This document shows, one piece after another, positions 21,280-36,599 of a DNA stretch of 64,000 bases; within the stretch, counting starts at the first letter, position 1; every line of letters starts with the position of its first letter. The stretch comes from Drosophila miranda (Eukaryota > Arthropoda > Insecta > Diptera > Drosophilidae), in assembly GCF_003369915.1 (NCBI RefSeq), contig NC_046675.1:17484001-17548000 (forward strand), read 5' to 3'. A program made the position numbers and the translations under genes. The notes under the pieces were generated by a model. That model was not told the origin of the DNA. It did no database searches and saw nothing but the letters and a program-made list of their open reading frames with translations.

Positions 21280-24200
21280 CAAATCCAATTGGAGATTATT
21301 TGATGGATGAACCTTTCAGTCTCAGGTTAAAAAACTTTCTGCTGCTACTGGGCACGGGCTCGAGCTTATCTACTCGTACCAGCGGACGTATATTTTCTAT
21401 TTCCGGACTTTTCAATCACCGTTGAAGGAAAACGGAATTGGAAATGTTCCCAGAATGAAAATTGCGATCATTGAGAGTGGCAAAAACTTGAATAATCTTT
21501 TGAAACCACACGCCATATCTAGCTGAATAATCAATCAGATAAGTAGCCCTGGATCGTGCTGTTGAATGATTAACAATTGCAGATGAGGAATGTATTTTAG
21601 AACATTTGTACTTTAAAATCTGCATACAATGCCATAAACCATTGCATAGAATTCCCAGACAATTCTATAAACCCAAGCGAAACCGGTAACTGTCGTCTGG
21701 CTACCCTTTCTAAACGTATCTATATCCATATCCTATAGTACGAGTATGCAGATTCTGAGACCAATACAGATTGCATGTAAATGTGCCAATTCCGGTGTCG
21801 AAGTCGAAGCCGAAGCCGGTGTGCAGACAGCACCAGATTGGCCCTGGTTATTGTATTCAAATGATGCTGTGGCTGGGTCGATGTGTGGCTGCTCGGTGGG
21901 CAGCAATCGACGTATGCACCAGATACTATATGTTGTCTCCATCTGCAACTGACGTGTCCGTGACTGTGTGTGTGTGTGTGCTTCGATTTCACACGGCAGT
22001 CACGCTCTCCATCCCATTGCGAGAGTCGATTCCCATGCGTTTTTAATTGCTGCACGAGCCGGGCAACTGGCACTGGGAATGGCTACGCGGAGGCCGGGCA
22101 TTTGAATATTTTGGCCAATTTGTCTTTGACAGGCTTACACATTACTTAGTGTCGGGCCAACTCCCAGACTCGTTTGCGGCCGCAGAAAGTGGACTGAAAC
22201 TTTCTTCGGCGCGTGCCGAATGCTGCATGCCACATGCCGCATGCCGCGAGTTGCTCCGACTGGGCCTCGACAAGCAGTTAAAGATAATTGAATTTTCGTA
22301 GTTGATGAGTTATATAAAAGAGTGAAAAGTCAAGGCTGAAGCCGGCGGCACACGCATGAAAAAGATTTATTTCTACGAGCTGGCTGGCACTCCTTACGCA
22401 ACACTTGTGCAACGCCAAGCGGAAACCGAGACAATTTCCCAAATCTCGAGTAAAAGAAGAAAACTTTGCACTGCTCGGGAAATATGGAAATCACTTATGA
22501 CAAGTATTAGACCTGACAATGACAGGGGCACCGCCCGATTGTCATGACGACAGACGCAAGCGGAACAAACCGTTTACGAGTCGGGCCACAGAGCCAATAT
22601 ACAGTGCTCGATCTTTACATTAGTTACTATATTTTTTACGAGCAGTGCTCGCACTTCGCTTGATAGCCATCCATGTTGATGACTTGTGGCAGTCCAATGA
22701 ATTTCGTTTAATTTACCTATTAAATCCCCTAACAAAATGAGCCGAAAGTGAGTGAAGCTAATGGCTTGGATGCACGAAAGAAATCGCTGAGGAAAATTAA
22801 AAGATATTCCTATGAATAACCTATGAATACCACACTTTGTTCGGCGCATTTCAACAGGTATTCCGAGCATTAATCACGCTGTCGGTTAACAAAAGAAATT
22901 CATACATTTTTGTACGTTTTGATTTCTGCTTCATCTCGGCCGACCATTTACTAATAGATCCCTCGGAGACAATCCAAGTGTCAGATCTGATGCAACCAGA
23001 AGTCGCTCGCTGCGGCTAATTAAGTGGATTTTGTGGCAGAACCGAGACCTGAAATGAGTTCAGCCACTCAGCCCGGCCAGCACGAGTGGTAGTACTCGCA
23101 TGGTGTTGCCTTATCCGCATCTGTTTTGCACCTTGTCGCCGAACGCCGAAATCCGAACGCATTCTCACGAGTTTCACAATGGACCTGGGACTGAGACTGG
23201 GGCCGTGCCGGCTAGTCACACTGGCCAAAAAGGTTAAAAAGGCTTAAGTGCCCGTCTCAATTGAGTTGTGTACATATCACTTTAGATCGCATTTCAATTT
23301 GGTGATTTTTTTGGTGCTCTCATTAGGCAATCCCCTGGCAGGGCCGAGCGGAAGAGCGGAAGCTGCGAAGGTGAATTAGCACCTGCTTGTAAATTGCGGA
23401 TTTTTGCAAACAGAAAAGGTCGCGCCACAGCAAATACAAACGTGCCGATGCTGACGTGCTCTCAATTTCCTTATGTCCAACATTTCTCAATCAGCAAAGG
23501 TATGAGCATGGTATATCCATATAAATCAAGAGTTACACTTTTGGCTGCGATCGATTTTAATTGGCAACAGAAAAATGCGTTTTCCAAGCAAACCTAATTA
23601 ACACAGTTCCGTTCCGATCCGTTCTCCGACTAAGCAAAGTCTTCTTTTGGGCACGCACACACGAGAAGCGACTTTTGGGCAATAATGCAGAATGCAAGTG
23701 CGCAATCGGGGTCTACCCTTGGCTGTGCAGTGCCTATCGATTGGCCAATTAGTTGTATGGCCTAAGGCGTTGCAGGCTTTCGGAATTAAATTGGTGAGAG
23801 TGTGGCATTGTTGGGGCCTCCAAGCTGAATCGAACCGAATGGCGGCGGACCGAAGAGCTAACTAAATGTATAACAATTTGCACTTTAACCGTTGGAAACC
23901 GCACTTCGCGACGTGCCCCACTGCAGTGGCGCTGGCAGAGGCAGTTGCAGTTCGTTGCCTCAGTCTTTTGTTGTGTTTTGCCTGGTGGCCAGCCGATTTG
24001 TGGCACCGCTGTGGCTGTTGATACAACATTTCCATCTGGCATTAGCTTACTTTGAGACACTTTCGGTTGGGGCCTGTGGATGTTGTTGCTTTCGATCTGA
24101 TCGCCGCGACACGTCTGAGCGCTGCCGTTGCCGTTTTGCGACTGCGCCACGCCTGGCAGGCGCACCGAATTTTATAAGAGTGTCTCTAAATCATACAAGA

Positions 24201-27200
24201 AGTCGGTCTCCAGCTCCGGCTTTGGGTCTAACTTTAGCTGATGCTTTGAACTATAAAGCTCAGCTCGAATCTCTTATATTCATGGGGGGACACTGGTGCA
24301 CCAATTGCTCATACGCTCCGTTGGACGGCGTGAAAAATGTTTGTGGCTGGCGGCACGTCTTCCGCACATTTGCATTATGATTTGTATTTTGTGATTGTTT
24401 CTGTTGCTGTTGTTGTTGCTAGAGCAACTAGTTTCTGGCCGGTTGGAGTTGGTGGCAGATTGTGGTAATTCAGCTGTTAGTGGGTCCAATTAACCAATTG
24501 CTGCTCTCGTTACAAGTTCATTATCACCATCAGCGAAACAATGAAAACGAATAAAATATTTGATTATGTTTTTCTCGAATTTCGGGTATTTGCGAGTAAA
24601 GCCGCGGACGGCCGTTTTGTCAATGGAGGGAGAGAGAGAGTCCATTGTACTGCCGAAAGCAGGCAGTGTCGAAAGCTATAAATTAAATGTACTCGAACGA
24701 CAATTAAAATACCGCAACCAGTTCCAAAGGCATTCTCACTTTAATTGAAGATTTATTTTATTATTTTATTTTTGTTAAATTACTAATTGTAAATTGGCAT
24801 CCTACATCCTATCCCCTGGATAACTAATTGCCGAATCAAAGCTAAGATTTATGTCCCGACATTGGCCTTTTACAGACAATTGTATTGTGAACGCTCACTC
24901 GTCAACAGTGTGTTGCACCATTTTCCGAGCCTGAAGTCCAGAATGCAGTGCTGAATCGAGTCTCTAGTTAAATATGCCTGGACATGGCCATGTCAATTGT
25001 CTAACAACATTTACCCATTCTGTGTGCGAGCCTTTACCGCATGTTCTACTTTGGGGGCTTGTAGTTTGTTCAATTCGAATCAAAAAAATAAATCAATCGA
25101 AATGTGGGCTTAGTCGGTTTCCCTTTTACTTGGCTTTATGGCTTAACTGGCGCAGGACAGGTGACCCAATGTGAGTTAGCTAACTGGAACTGGGTTTCGT
25201 AACAGCACATGGATGGGGATGGGGACACGGGCCCATTTATGTTTGAACGATCTCGAGCAGACGCAGAGGCAGGTGAAAGTCCAGCCAGCAACTTGTTTGC
25301 TCTCGATTGAAAATGGAAAGCCCGACTGGGACTCGGATTCGGGTCCGGGCTCTTGAAAGGTTCTCTGCTCAATTTTCAGCCTCCGCGGAGCTAACCCAAA
25401 TACGTGAAAAGCGCCGCTAAGAGGGGGCTATGCAAAAGAGGTGACTGCAGCCGGAGAGGCAATGGCAGCGGCAGCGGCAGCGAGACAACAACGGTACGAG
25501 TATCCAAACTGGTTTGCGGCCAGAATTAGCCATGTTAACATTAACTGTATTGCCTCGGCATTTGTTTGCATTGTGACACATGGAATTGCTTAGTTGACCA
25601 AAATATCCGCAGTTTGCATACGAAATCGGGATGGGGATGGGGATATGGATATATGTAGATATAGATATGGGTGAACACTGAGGCAGCATCATCCGATAAT
25701 TGCATTATTTGCCCGTGCTATTATGTTGGGGAGCCGGGACTCCGGAGTGTTCCGAAAAATTTTCAACCACTGCCAAGCCCCGCTGGACATTCACTTTTCT
25801 TGATTCTCTTTTTTTAATTGTTTGAATTGTGGTATTAATTTTGTTGTTTAGCTTTTGGGGAGAATATCCACATCCCACTTAATGCCAAGTTATGATCTAA
25901 ATATATAATTTGTGTGTATTGAAGTACCAGTACCGGTTCTAAGCACAGTTCAAGGCTGTGGCCACTGGCCGGTGCCATGCGGTGCGATACGGTACGATTA
26001 GCCAGTGAGTGACATAACGCGCTGTCAATAACGTAAAAGTCCATGTAATCCTATGCCCGGCATGGGCCTGTCGCATGCCTTCTGCACTTGACCGTTACGA
26101 CACCCGAGACGGGCGGAAACGTAGGTGGCTGCGCCTGCCCCAGGGGCATGCCGCGCTTCACAGATATTAACGCTGTCAAAGGCATCACAACACATTTCCT
26201 TTCACAACAACGCCCTGGACCGGCGCTCGTTAGTCGCGTGGCCGTTTCGAAAGTAGCCGATTTATAGAGAGAAACAAAATCTGGGAATGTCTGGGGTCTG
26301 CTCTATATGACTCGGCGACGATGAACACTTGAAGATTAATAGCCACATCGTCGCATGTTGGCTCGAATCTTTGTCTGCATCCGAAGTATCAGATACTCGT
26401 ATCTCCTCTCATTGCTGCCATTACGAAATGAACTTTAAATATGTTTCGGCCTCACATCACCAAGCATTCCCCACATGCCTTGTCATCGACACTGTCCAAT
26501 TGCTTCATTTGTGCATTCTGCTCGCACAAATGTGGGCTCAATTAAGTCATTGCGAATCCGAGTGCTCATAGCTGGTGCTGTGGCCGAAGCCGGTGCTGGT
26601 GCTGAAGCCTGTTGACAGTTTCATTACCAGCTTTGGCAGTGGCAGTGTGGACAAGGTCTTGATGAATTCGGTAAATATTTCTGGCATTTGGCTGGGACCT
26701 TAGGTGTTAACCATTCTGAGTGCCGTATTCGGCCGCCGAAATATCAATCAACTAATATCGATGCTGGCTCTAAGCGCTTTTAATGGGCCTCCTTAAGTGC
26801 TCGGCTTTGGTTTCTATAAATGCAGACCATTAAACCAATTAAAGCTGTGTGGCTGAAGGCTCCACCTCCGCAGAAGGTGTGCCAACAGCCGGTTTCCCAC
26901 CACAAGCATCGGACACCCAGACAGCCAGACAGCCACAGCCTCGGCAACAATGGCCAACATTAACCGCCTTGTGGCGCATACTTTCATTTCCAGCCGATTG
27001 CGGATACCCATGCCCGTACCCTCCAGATGATCAGTATCTGTATCCTCCAATGCACGTAGTATCCAACGAAATCTAGCCACGGCTGCGGTTGGGGAGTTAT
27101 TATTCGACTCAATAAATCAATCTACTTATAAGTCGAGAATATGTAGCCATTACAGTAGCCACTCGTTAGCCATACCCCATATACATATATATCGTACATA

Positions 27201-29270
27201 GTACTACTCTACCGATACCCCTATGGATTTCTATTCTCTTGACGAAGGTCAGCAGTCTCGAAGTCCCTCGGCTGCCTCTGGCCACACTCCGCGGGCCATG
27301 AAAGCGAGCGGAGCCCACTCGGAGCCGGGCCGGGTGGGGCATAGAGGGTGAAACGTGGTGCATTAGACATGCATGTTGGCTTTGTCTTTGAACGTCAAGC
27401 TAATAAATTGGTCGAAATTCATGGATATGGCATATCGAAACACGAATACCTTTTTAAGTGAGTCACAGAACGGATTTAGGCAAAAAATATAATTGTTAGG
27501 TTAACTAGCGACTGATTTGAGGTTTTATCAAAATATTGTTGGTAAATGAAAATAGATTTTCATTAGATATGTATATGTGTACATATGGGTCATAGACTCA
27601 AGGGATCATTATGTGTTGCTGTGGAGCGCCTCCAATTGAACTTTCATAAGCTTTACAATAACTTTGACCAACAGCGTGTGCTTGTGGTACTTAAGAGTAT
27701 GGAAATTAATGAATTGTCTATATTGCCAAAATTCCAAACTCATTCTCAAATGCGAGAATTAAAAGTCACAGTTTGACTGTAGGCACAGAAAGGCATACGA
27801 GTATTTCAACAAATTAGCATACCGACTAAGCAAGTGATTTTTAATATAAAATATGATATTTAAGAATAGAAGGGAGAACTAAGTGGCGACAAAAACAATG
27901 TGCAATTTATATGACTCGATTGGTAGTTATTTGTATCTGAATGTATTCGAAATACTTAGCATATTCCACATATTTGGTAGCTCATGATCACGCAACGCAA
28001 ACGGTCTAAACTTTTACGACTTGGGTAATTGTTTGATTGGAAAATTCATCAATGAAAAATAGTATACACTTGTGACGACAATGTAAACGGAATCGCATCT
28101 TGATTAAACAAAATGCAGACAAGATAATTAAACTAAGAAGTTAATTGTTGGCACTTCTCACTTGTTGATTCATGTTAATGCTGCATTTATGGATGTCGGA
28201 AAAAGGCAGCGAGAGACTTGACAGCTTTGTGAGCATTATTTATGGCCAATCTCCCACTGAGGTGTATGTAAATTGTCCGATTTACGATGATGTAAGATTG
28301 GAAAACTAAAAGTGCGTTTATGATATATGTATGTATGTTACTCGCACTAAAAATAATATACAATAAAAGTGGAGCAATTTGCTTGATTGAAAATCTGCAG
28401 CAGGCACAAACCTGTGGCGACTGATTTTTGGATTGCTACTTCTCGAGCACACACGCTTGATTCAATTTGAGTATTTTTTGTTCGATTTCCTTTCGATGCA
28501 GCATTATTTATTACTCGAAAATGTCAGGCTCGTTGTTCCCGCTGCTTCGTGTTTGTCCGCTGTTAGCGTGGCTTCAACTTTAATGTCAGCCAGACAACAG
28601 AAAAGTCTGCCCTGGCCATGGGAATGAATGGCCCCGCCGCACTGAAGGCGCATTGGAGTTGATCGGGGCCCTGTCGGGGGTAAAAAAACAGACGGAAAAA
28701 ACGGTACGATATTTATGAAAAATAACTCGACAGCAACAATCTTCTTTGGTTTTATTAATATTTGGATCATTTTACGAGTTTTTATTTTTAGAAATCCACT
28801 TAATTTTGAAGAGTTTTGTAAATTTCGAAACTTTTTGAGTAAGGTTTCAATTATTAAATTATTAAAATCATTAATTTATCTAATATATTTGTCGTAACTT
28901 GGCCCTCAACCGCAAAACGAAAAAACGGATTTTGTCAGTTACCTTGTAAAAACCCCAAGTTTTTTCTGAGTGTAGTTATAGTTGCATATTCGGGGAGATT
29001 GAAGATAAAGCCTGTCGCAATTCACGTGGAGCGTCAGATCCTATGACGGGCCATAAAAGGCGCGACGCACCGGTAACGGGCACTAAACAAACAACCCGAG
29101 CAGAATGGGAGAAATACGAGTACACACATTTTATTTTGTTGGGATTGTGGGGCCGAATCAAAGATTGAAAATTAACATAATTGGAGTTTAATGACAGTGG
29201 GCTCTGTGTGCTCCCTCGAGACACGGTTGCCGTTTTAATGGGCGTGTACGGGGCGTGGCCGCTCAGTTTT
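21280..29270. other. Noncoding stretch between yellow-e and the Ir gene
   Basis: Eight kilobases without a supported gene. The open frames are short, lack splice-supported continuity and are mostly low-complexity. Visible features are CATGCCGCATGCCG-type short repeats at 22222-22250, CT/GA-rich islands, GATACGG/GGGATGGGGAT runs near 25205 and 25625-25670, and several copies of the octamer TACTCGTA/TACGAGTA (21371, 21739, 25495, 26394, 27796, 29115). The left part must hold the yellow-e promoter and first exon. Confidence 0.55.
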
Positions 29271-29277
29271 CTGTGGC

Positions 29278-32183
29278 ATGTCCGGACTAGAGCTACGCAT
29301 ATCGGGGCGCTCCGTTTGGGCGGCGACCTTGCTGCTCCACGTTTTGCTGCTGGCTTCAGGTGTTGATGGTTTTGGCGTGAATCTGATGACGATTCCCAAC
29401 AACGACAAGTCACAGGGAGCCTGCATCCTAGCCCTGCTCCGAAAGTACTTCGACTCCGGGGACGGTCTCTCCGGCTCGGTGCTGTGTATCAGCCGCAACT
29501 ACCAGCTGCACAATGTTCAGGAGCTGCTGCTCAGTGGCATGAACTTGTATGACGGATATCCCTGGACCCTGCTGGTAACGAATCCCAGGGAGGGGGATTC
29601 CCCATCCTCTGAATTCGTGATGCACGAGAAGCCGCAGTGCTATTTCCTGATTGTGGAGAATCTCGAGGACGAGGATCTGGACGAAGTGTTTGACTATTGG
29701 AAGGGCATGCTGAACTGGAATCCACTCGCGCAGTTCGTGGTCTACCTGGCCGCGGTGGAGGAGACCGACGAGGAGATGACAGACCTGATGGTGGAGCTGC
29801 TTCTCACGTTCATGAACAAGAAAATCTTTAACGTGAACGTGATTGGGCAGAGCGAGGAGAACGAGTTCTACTACGGCAAGAGCGTCTTTCCCTATCATCC
29901 GGACAACAATTGCGGAAACCGAGTAATAGCCGTGGAGCTGCTCGATGCCTGCGACTATCCGAGTGACAACAGAGGCGATAACGATGGGGACGGTGACTAT
30001 GAGGAAGAAGACGATAGTGAAAGCGAAAACGAAAACGAAGAGGATGTTGAAATTGAAGAAAATGGGGGAGAAGGAGCTACCGAAATTACAGGTGAAAGTC
30101 AAGAAGGGGTTAATGAAGATGTAACTGATGAATATAGAGAGGATGAAAAACAAGAAGATAATAATGAAACACCATCTCTCCATCTTTACGGTGAGATGGA
30201 AGAAAATACAGAAAATAATGATGAAGAGAACGATACTCGTAATAAAGAAATGGAATACGAAGGAAACGATTCAGATCTCTACTTAGAATCTAATGATAAC
30301 TTGATTGGCAACAAAGGTCTTCTAATAAGAATGTATGAGTACGCTGATCAATCAGCGGAGAATAAAGCTCAGTCCAAAGAGGGTAGCAATGATTTTCATT
30401 ACGATCTGTCAACAGAGGTCCAATCTGGACATGGTGTTCAGAGCAGCAAGGAAGATCAATTTCATCGATCGACGGAAGGTCCCAAGGCAGATGAATATGA
30501 TCAGCCAGTGGAGAGTGGCAATGAAGATCCTGCTAAATCAACTGAGAGTAATAATGAGGACCCATCTGGTCAATCAACGGATAGTAAAAATCAATCGGAA
30601 GATCAATCAGAGCATTCAACTGAGAGTGACGAGCGGCACAGGTCTCCCAATGTCACAACCAAAATAGAGGCTACCATCGAAGAGTTCTTTCGAGCAAAGT
30701 TTGAGGATAAGTTTCCACGCGACCTGAGCGGATGTCCGCTGACGGCCGCCTTTCGGCCCTGGGAGCCCTACATCTTCCGCAGCGGCGAGGAGCCTGTAGA
30801 GGACTACTACTACGGCACACAGGGAGACGACGACTATAATGAGACTACCAGTTATGGGGATTCAGGAGATGAAAGCTACGCGGATGTAGAAGCAGCGGAC
30901 ACCACCGGCATCCTGGAAGCAGACGGCGGGGCGGATGGGTCCAAGTCCCAGCTCAGTGGAATTGAGTACCAGATGGTGCAGACCATTGCGGAGCGCTTAA
31001 ATGTACACATCGATATGCAGGCGGAGAACAGCAACCTATACCATCTGTTCCAGCAGCTAATCGACGGGTATGCGGAGTCCCATCCAATAAACCCCATTCC
31101 ACACAAACACACATTTATCTTTCAGCGAAATCGAGATGATTGTGGGTGGCATCGATGAGGACCCCAGCATTAGCCAGTTTGTGTCCAGCTCCATTCCTTA
31201 CCACCAGGACGACCTCACCTGGTGCGTGGCACGGGCCAAGCGCAAGCACGGGTTCTTCAACTTCGTGGCCAACTTTAATGCGGACACGGGCTTCCTGCTC
31301 CTGCTCTTCATTGTCACCTGCTCCTTCATGGTGCTGATGGCGCAGCGCGTCACTGGCTTCCGCCTACGGAATCTCAATAATTATTTCGCCATTTGCCTGC
31401 GGATGCTGGGGATTCTCTTGACCCAGGCCATGCCCGCCCAGACGCTTTCGTTGGTTCTGAGGCAGCTCTTTGCGCTGTCCTTTCTGATGGGCTTCTTCTT
31501 CAGCAACACCTATCAGAGCTTCCTGATAAGCACGCTCACCACTCCGCTCAGCTCGCATCAGATCCAGTCTCTGGAGGAGATCTACAGCCATCGCATGAAC
31601 ATCATGGGCAGCTCAGAGAACGTTCGCCATCTGAACAAGGATGGAGAGGTGATTCATATCGGCAGTACCTCAGTACATCAGAGATATGTAGCTTATCCTT
31701 CCCTGTCCCTTGCAGATCTTCAAGTATATTCGTGAAAAGTTCCAGATGTGCTACAATATCGTGGACTGCCTCAATGATGCTGCAAACAATGAACATATCG
31801 CCGTGGCTGTCTCCCGGCAGCATTCCTTCTACAATCCACGCATCCAGCGCGATCGCCTCTTCTGCTTCGACCGCCGGGAGTCCCTCTACGTCTACTTGGT
31901 CACCATGCTGCTTCCCAAGAAGTACCATTTACTGCACCAGATCAATCCGGTCATCCAGCACATCATCGAGTCGGGCCACATGCAGAAGTGGGCCCGCGAT
32001 CTGGACATGAGGCGCATGATCCACGAGGAGATCAACCGCGTACGGGAGGATCCCTTCAAGGCCCTGACTCTGGCTCAGTTCCATGGGGCGTTCGCCTTCT
32101 CCAGTGGCCTTCTGCTGATCTCCTTCAGCGTCTTTCTCATAGAGTGGGCATTCGTGAAGTGTTATTATAGAGCGCGTGGATGA
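29278..32183 (+). CDS. Ir87a: Divergent ionotropic receptor, probably Ir87a
   Basis: Variant ionotropic glutamate receptor (IR), a ligand-gated channel subunit of chemosensory neurons. Three exons: 29278-31067, 31126-31648 and 31716-32183, with GT-AG junctions, giving 926 aa. A signal peptide covers about 12-32 (WAATLLLHVLLLASGVDG). A short N-terminal domain runs to about 230 and a huge acidic insert covers about 231-462. The split ligand-binding domain begins near 478 (FPRDLSGCPLTAAFRPWEPY). M1 is at about 652-670, the pore region near 685-700, M3 at about 709-733 (SNTYQSFLIS replaces the SYTANLAAF block) and M4 at about 897-918. The second ligand half includes FCFDRRESLY and HMQKWARDLDMRRM. 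No canonical glutamate-binding signature is evident. The symbol rests on the neighbouring 87-region genes and general resemblance; the insert makes it longer than I recall for Ir87a. The IR call itself is firm. Confidence 0.85.
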
Positions 32184-34890
32184 ATCTACGCACGGGACGG
32201 TTATTTAATTGTAGTACGGAGTATGAACATTTTTAGGACACATTTTTGAATACCCATCAATACATTCAACAACATATTATTGGTTCTTCACAGTGACAAA
32301 TAGCTGCTGGCAAAAAAAAAAATTATTTTTCAGCTACAGAACATAGTCTTAGTGAGCCCAGAATCTAAGGCAATGAATCCCAATAATACCATAAATAGAA
32401 CCATTGCAACCATCAGTGACTCCAATTAGCACGCACACCAATGTATATCCTGTGGAACAAAATTCAATCATAGAATTTAATTAATTAATTGCAAACTAAA
32501 CATTAAAATCGTTGAGCTCCTGCCCGAAGAAATTCATAAATATATATATTAATATTTTCTTGGCACATTATTCGATTTAAAAATACGAAAATTGCAATAC
32601 ACCGTGGAATGCACGGCTGCGTCGCTATGGCCGTAGTCGTAGCCGTTGTTGTTGCTGTTGCTGTTGCTGTTGCCGTAGCCGTTGCGGCTGCTTGTCAAGA
32701 AAGCGGACAGGCGCGCACGCCGCCAACGTCAAGCTGTCGTCGGCATTCGCCTCCGTCGCTTTGCGCATCCTTAAAAGGTGGTGGTCTATGTACAGCCTGG
32801 TGCCTCCGCTGGTGCCTGGCCTCCGCCGTTGCTGCTGCTGGCTGGTACGAGTATATGTGCTTTTCATACATTTTTATAAATAATATTTTTAGGCAGAACA
32901 TTTGTTGCAGTATTTTCAAATTGGCAGCTTTTTGTTGTTGCTGGCCAACACAATTCAATCAGCTGCTAGCCAGCCAATGTAGGCCGAACAAATTTCAATA
33001 CACACAAGCGATAACATAGATACTGGTGCTTCCACATATGTACATATGTATGTATACTCGTACAAGCAATCGTTGTGGTTGGGTGAATGAAAGACACGTT
33101 AATGGTATTCAACAAGGCGTTGTAAATATGTAGATGACACCGAGCTGATAAGATGAATCAGCGAGTGAATGAAAATAAAATACGAGTATGAGTATTACGG
33201 TATTCGGGACGGGAAATACTAAGATAGACAAAATATTCGATTTGATATAGCATTAACGTAAACACTAAGGGAAATAAAGTCTATTAGAATTTTTAAGAAC
33301 TTTGATTCAGAAAGGTCTTAAAAATTATACATCGTTTGGTTGATCTTTTAAGTTTTATTTGGACCTATAGAATATTAGTTGGGTGCTACTTTAAGTCCCT
33401 TAAAAATCGATCAAATACTACCCATAGTACATGAACCTAGAAAAAAAGATGGGAAATTGTTGCTAAATATGTAGTCAAGCGAGGTAACTAGTTCTGGCCC
33501 TTGACACCTCGAATCGGGGGTAAGAATTACGTATACGATTTTGAAAAATATTCAGAGAAACAAATATTATTATCTGTCCACGTTAATTTGTATATAAATT
33601 GATTCAAGATAATATAACCCAGTGTAACCTGCAATTCCATTCATTAGGCTACATTTTGTAGGGTATTCAAATGGCAGCACAATTGAGCAGGTTGTTCCTC
33701 ACCTGCGATAACTGGCCAATCGCATACTTTTCTATATTTAAATTAAAATTTAAAATATATAATTCTCTTGAGTTTTCCGCTGAAAATAGAATTCCATACT
33801 CTAGATACGTTTCTGCGCGTAAGCGTCAAAGAAGCTCATGCAAAAACGTGAGAGCGCACGATTTGTATTTTTATTTTCTTTCTTTTTCTTTCGTTTCTTT
33901 TCCGAATTCCATTTCACACAGTTTTCCACCCACACGCACGCATTTTAAGAGAATTGGGTAAACAACAAATGCCTTTGTTATTTCTTGTGTTTTTGAATAT
34001 TCCATGAGTACCATATAAGTCAATTAAAGATTTGATCATTAACTGAATGGATTTTAATGATGTTGTTTATTATTAATGGCGATAAATGGGGGACGGCCAA
34101 GAGACATATTCAAGAAATATTAATGGGGAAATAGGTTGAAGCATATTTAATTGATTTCCGTTTGACGAAAACAAACTTGCAAATCTATAATTGCACTGCA
34201 CGCTCTATTACAAATTTTCGACTTGTGTTTATGGGGTCCAAGTCCCTAACCACCCACACCCAGCGCCACAAATTACGGCTGGGAGAATGTTGTACGAATA
34301 TATGCATGTACTTAATTCACAGAGATTTTTGGTTTCTGGTTTTGTTTTGAGATTCGTATTTTTCTAATTACGAGTGCGTTCTCATCGCCGAGAGATTTCC
34401 ATCCCAACCATGTATGGATTGGACCAACGTGCAAATGTTGATTAAAAATTAGACAAAACAAAAACGAACACACATACAGATACAGATACAGACACAGATC
34501 TACTCTACGAACAGCTATAGATACAGAGATACGCCTACGATGGGAATGCTGGGGCTCTGATCCGGAGGATGTGTCCCTGTATTTGTATCTGTCCATCTGT
34601 GTAGCCCATGTAGTATCTGTGGGTGAGCCATTTCGTAGTTGTTCAGCCAGCGACTGCGGCTGTCTCTGCCTCTCGGAATTATGAACGAAGCGAACCGAAA
34701 TCCAAAAACAAACGAAAACAAATTATTTTTAAAGAAATTCAAAATTTCCCCCTCGGCGAAATGTGCATCCATGCCATGTGCTGCATATGTATGTCTGAGA
34801 GTGCTCGTCTCTGTGTGTGCCTCCTGTGCGCGTGTGTTGGTGTGTGAGTGTGGGCTTGCGTGTGGAATATCTGCTCGACTGAGGGTCGCT
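32184..34890. other. Noncoding stretch between the Ir gene and Act87E
   Basis: No supported gene. The frame at 32609-33019 is a GTTGCTGTTGCTGTTGCC repeat. The region holds the Ir 3' UTR (first few hundred bases), CATATGTACATATGTATGTA-type DNA near 33038-33055, T/C-rich DNA near 33870-33905, ACAGATACAGATACAGACAC repeats near 34475-34500, and the actin upstream region from about 34600. Confidence 0.55.
34723..34732 (+). promoter_or_regulatory. MEF2-like site upstream of Act87E
   Basis: TTATTTTTAA fits the MEF2 consensus YTAWWWWTAR and lies about 210 bp upstream of the inferred actin start. MEF2 drives muscle actins, so the position is sensible, but an A+T-rich match of this kind can arise by chance. 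Confidence 0.4.
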
Positions 34891-34897
34891 CGAATGG

Positions 34898-34940
34898 TAT
34901 AAATATTAGCGCATCTCGGTCCAGCGGCCACTCGCAGTTC
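34898..34940 (+). promoter_or_regulatory. Act87E core promoter (TATA box and initiator)
   Basis: TATAAATA at 34898-34905 is followed at normal spacing by an initiator-like CGCAGTTC with the likely start at about 34936. It precedes a leader that must be spliced to the coding exon: a pyrimidine-rich acceptor ATCTTTTACAG ends at 35111, 20 bp before the ATG. The leader donor is probably GTCAGT at 34989. The 5' UTR intron is the arrangement expected for fly actin genes. Confidence 0.75.
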
Positions 34941-35089
34941 TACAGCGAAAGTGTTGATTTAGGTTTCTAGTTGTCTTTTCCTTTGACGGTCAGTATCCCA
35001 TAGCCTTTGTAATCAGATTCAGATTCAGAGATCAGAAAACACTGAAAATCACGAACATCAAAATTGTATCTTCTCCTGCCGGTTATTAA

Positions 35090-36262
<1,173 letters not shown>

Positions 36263-36574
36263 GCAGCAGCAGCAGCAGCAGCACCAGCCGCAGCCTCCAC
36301 CACCCACACCACACCACACACCAACACGAACACACAATAATACAGCAACAACGAGAGCAGGATGGCGTCGGCCAGCCGGCGCCTAGGACTCGAAGATGAT
36401 TAATTTTAAGTCGCACCTCTTGCTGCCCCGCCATCCAACCAGACGGACAAACAACCAAAGAAATTGAACCATCATGATATGTATTATACTTATATTAATA
36501 TTTATTGGAAGTGTCGCACAAGTCGATGAGGAGAAGTTCAGGAGAATCAAGAATGCAAAATTTACAGTTTAAAA

Positions 36575-36580
36575 AATAAA
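36575..36580 (+). terminator. Poly(A) signal of Act87E
   Basis: AATAAA at 36575-36580, within AAAAAATAAATAATAC, is about 310 bp beyond the stop codon. The 3' UTR begins with a CAG repeat and CCACCACCCACACC-rich DNA and ends plausibly near 36600. Confidence 0.7.
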
Positions 36581-36599
36581 TAATACAAGTAGCATCCAC

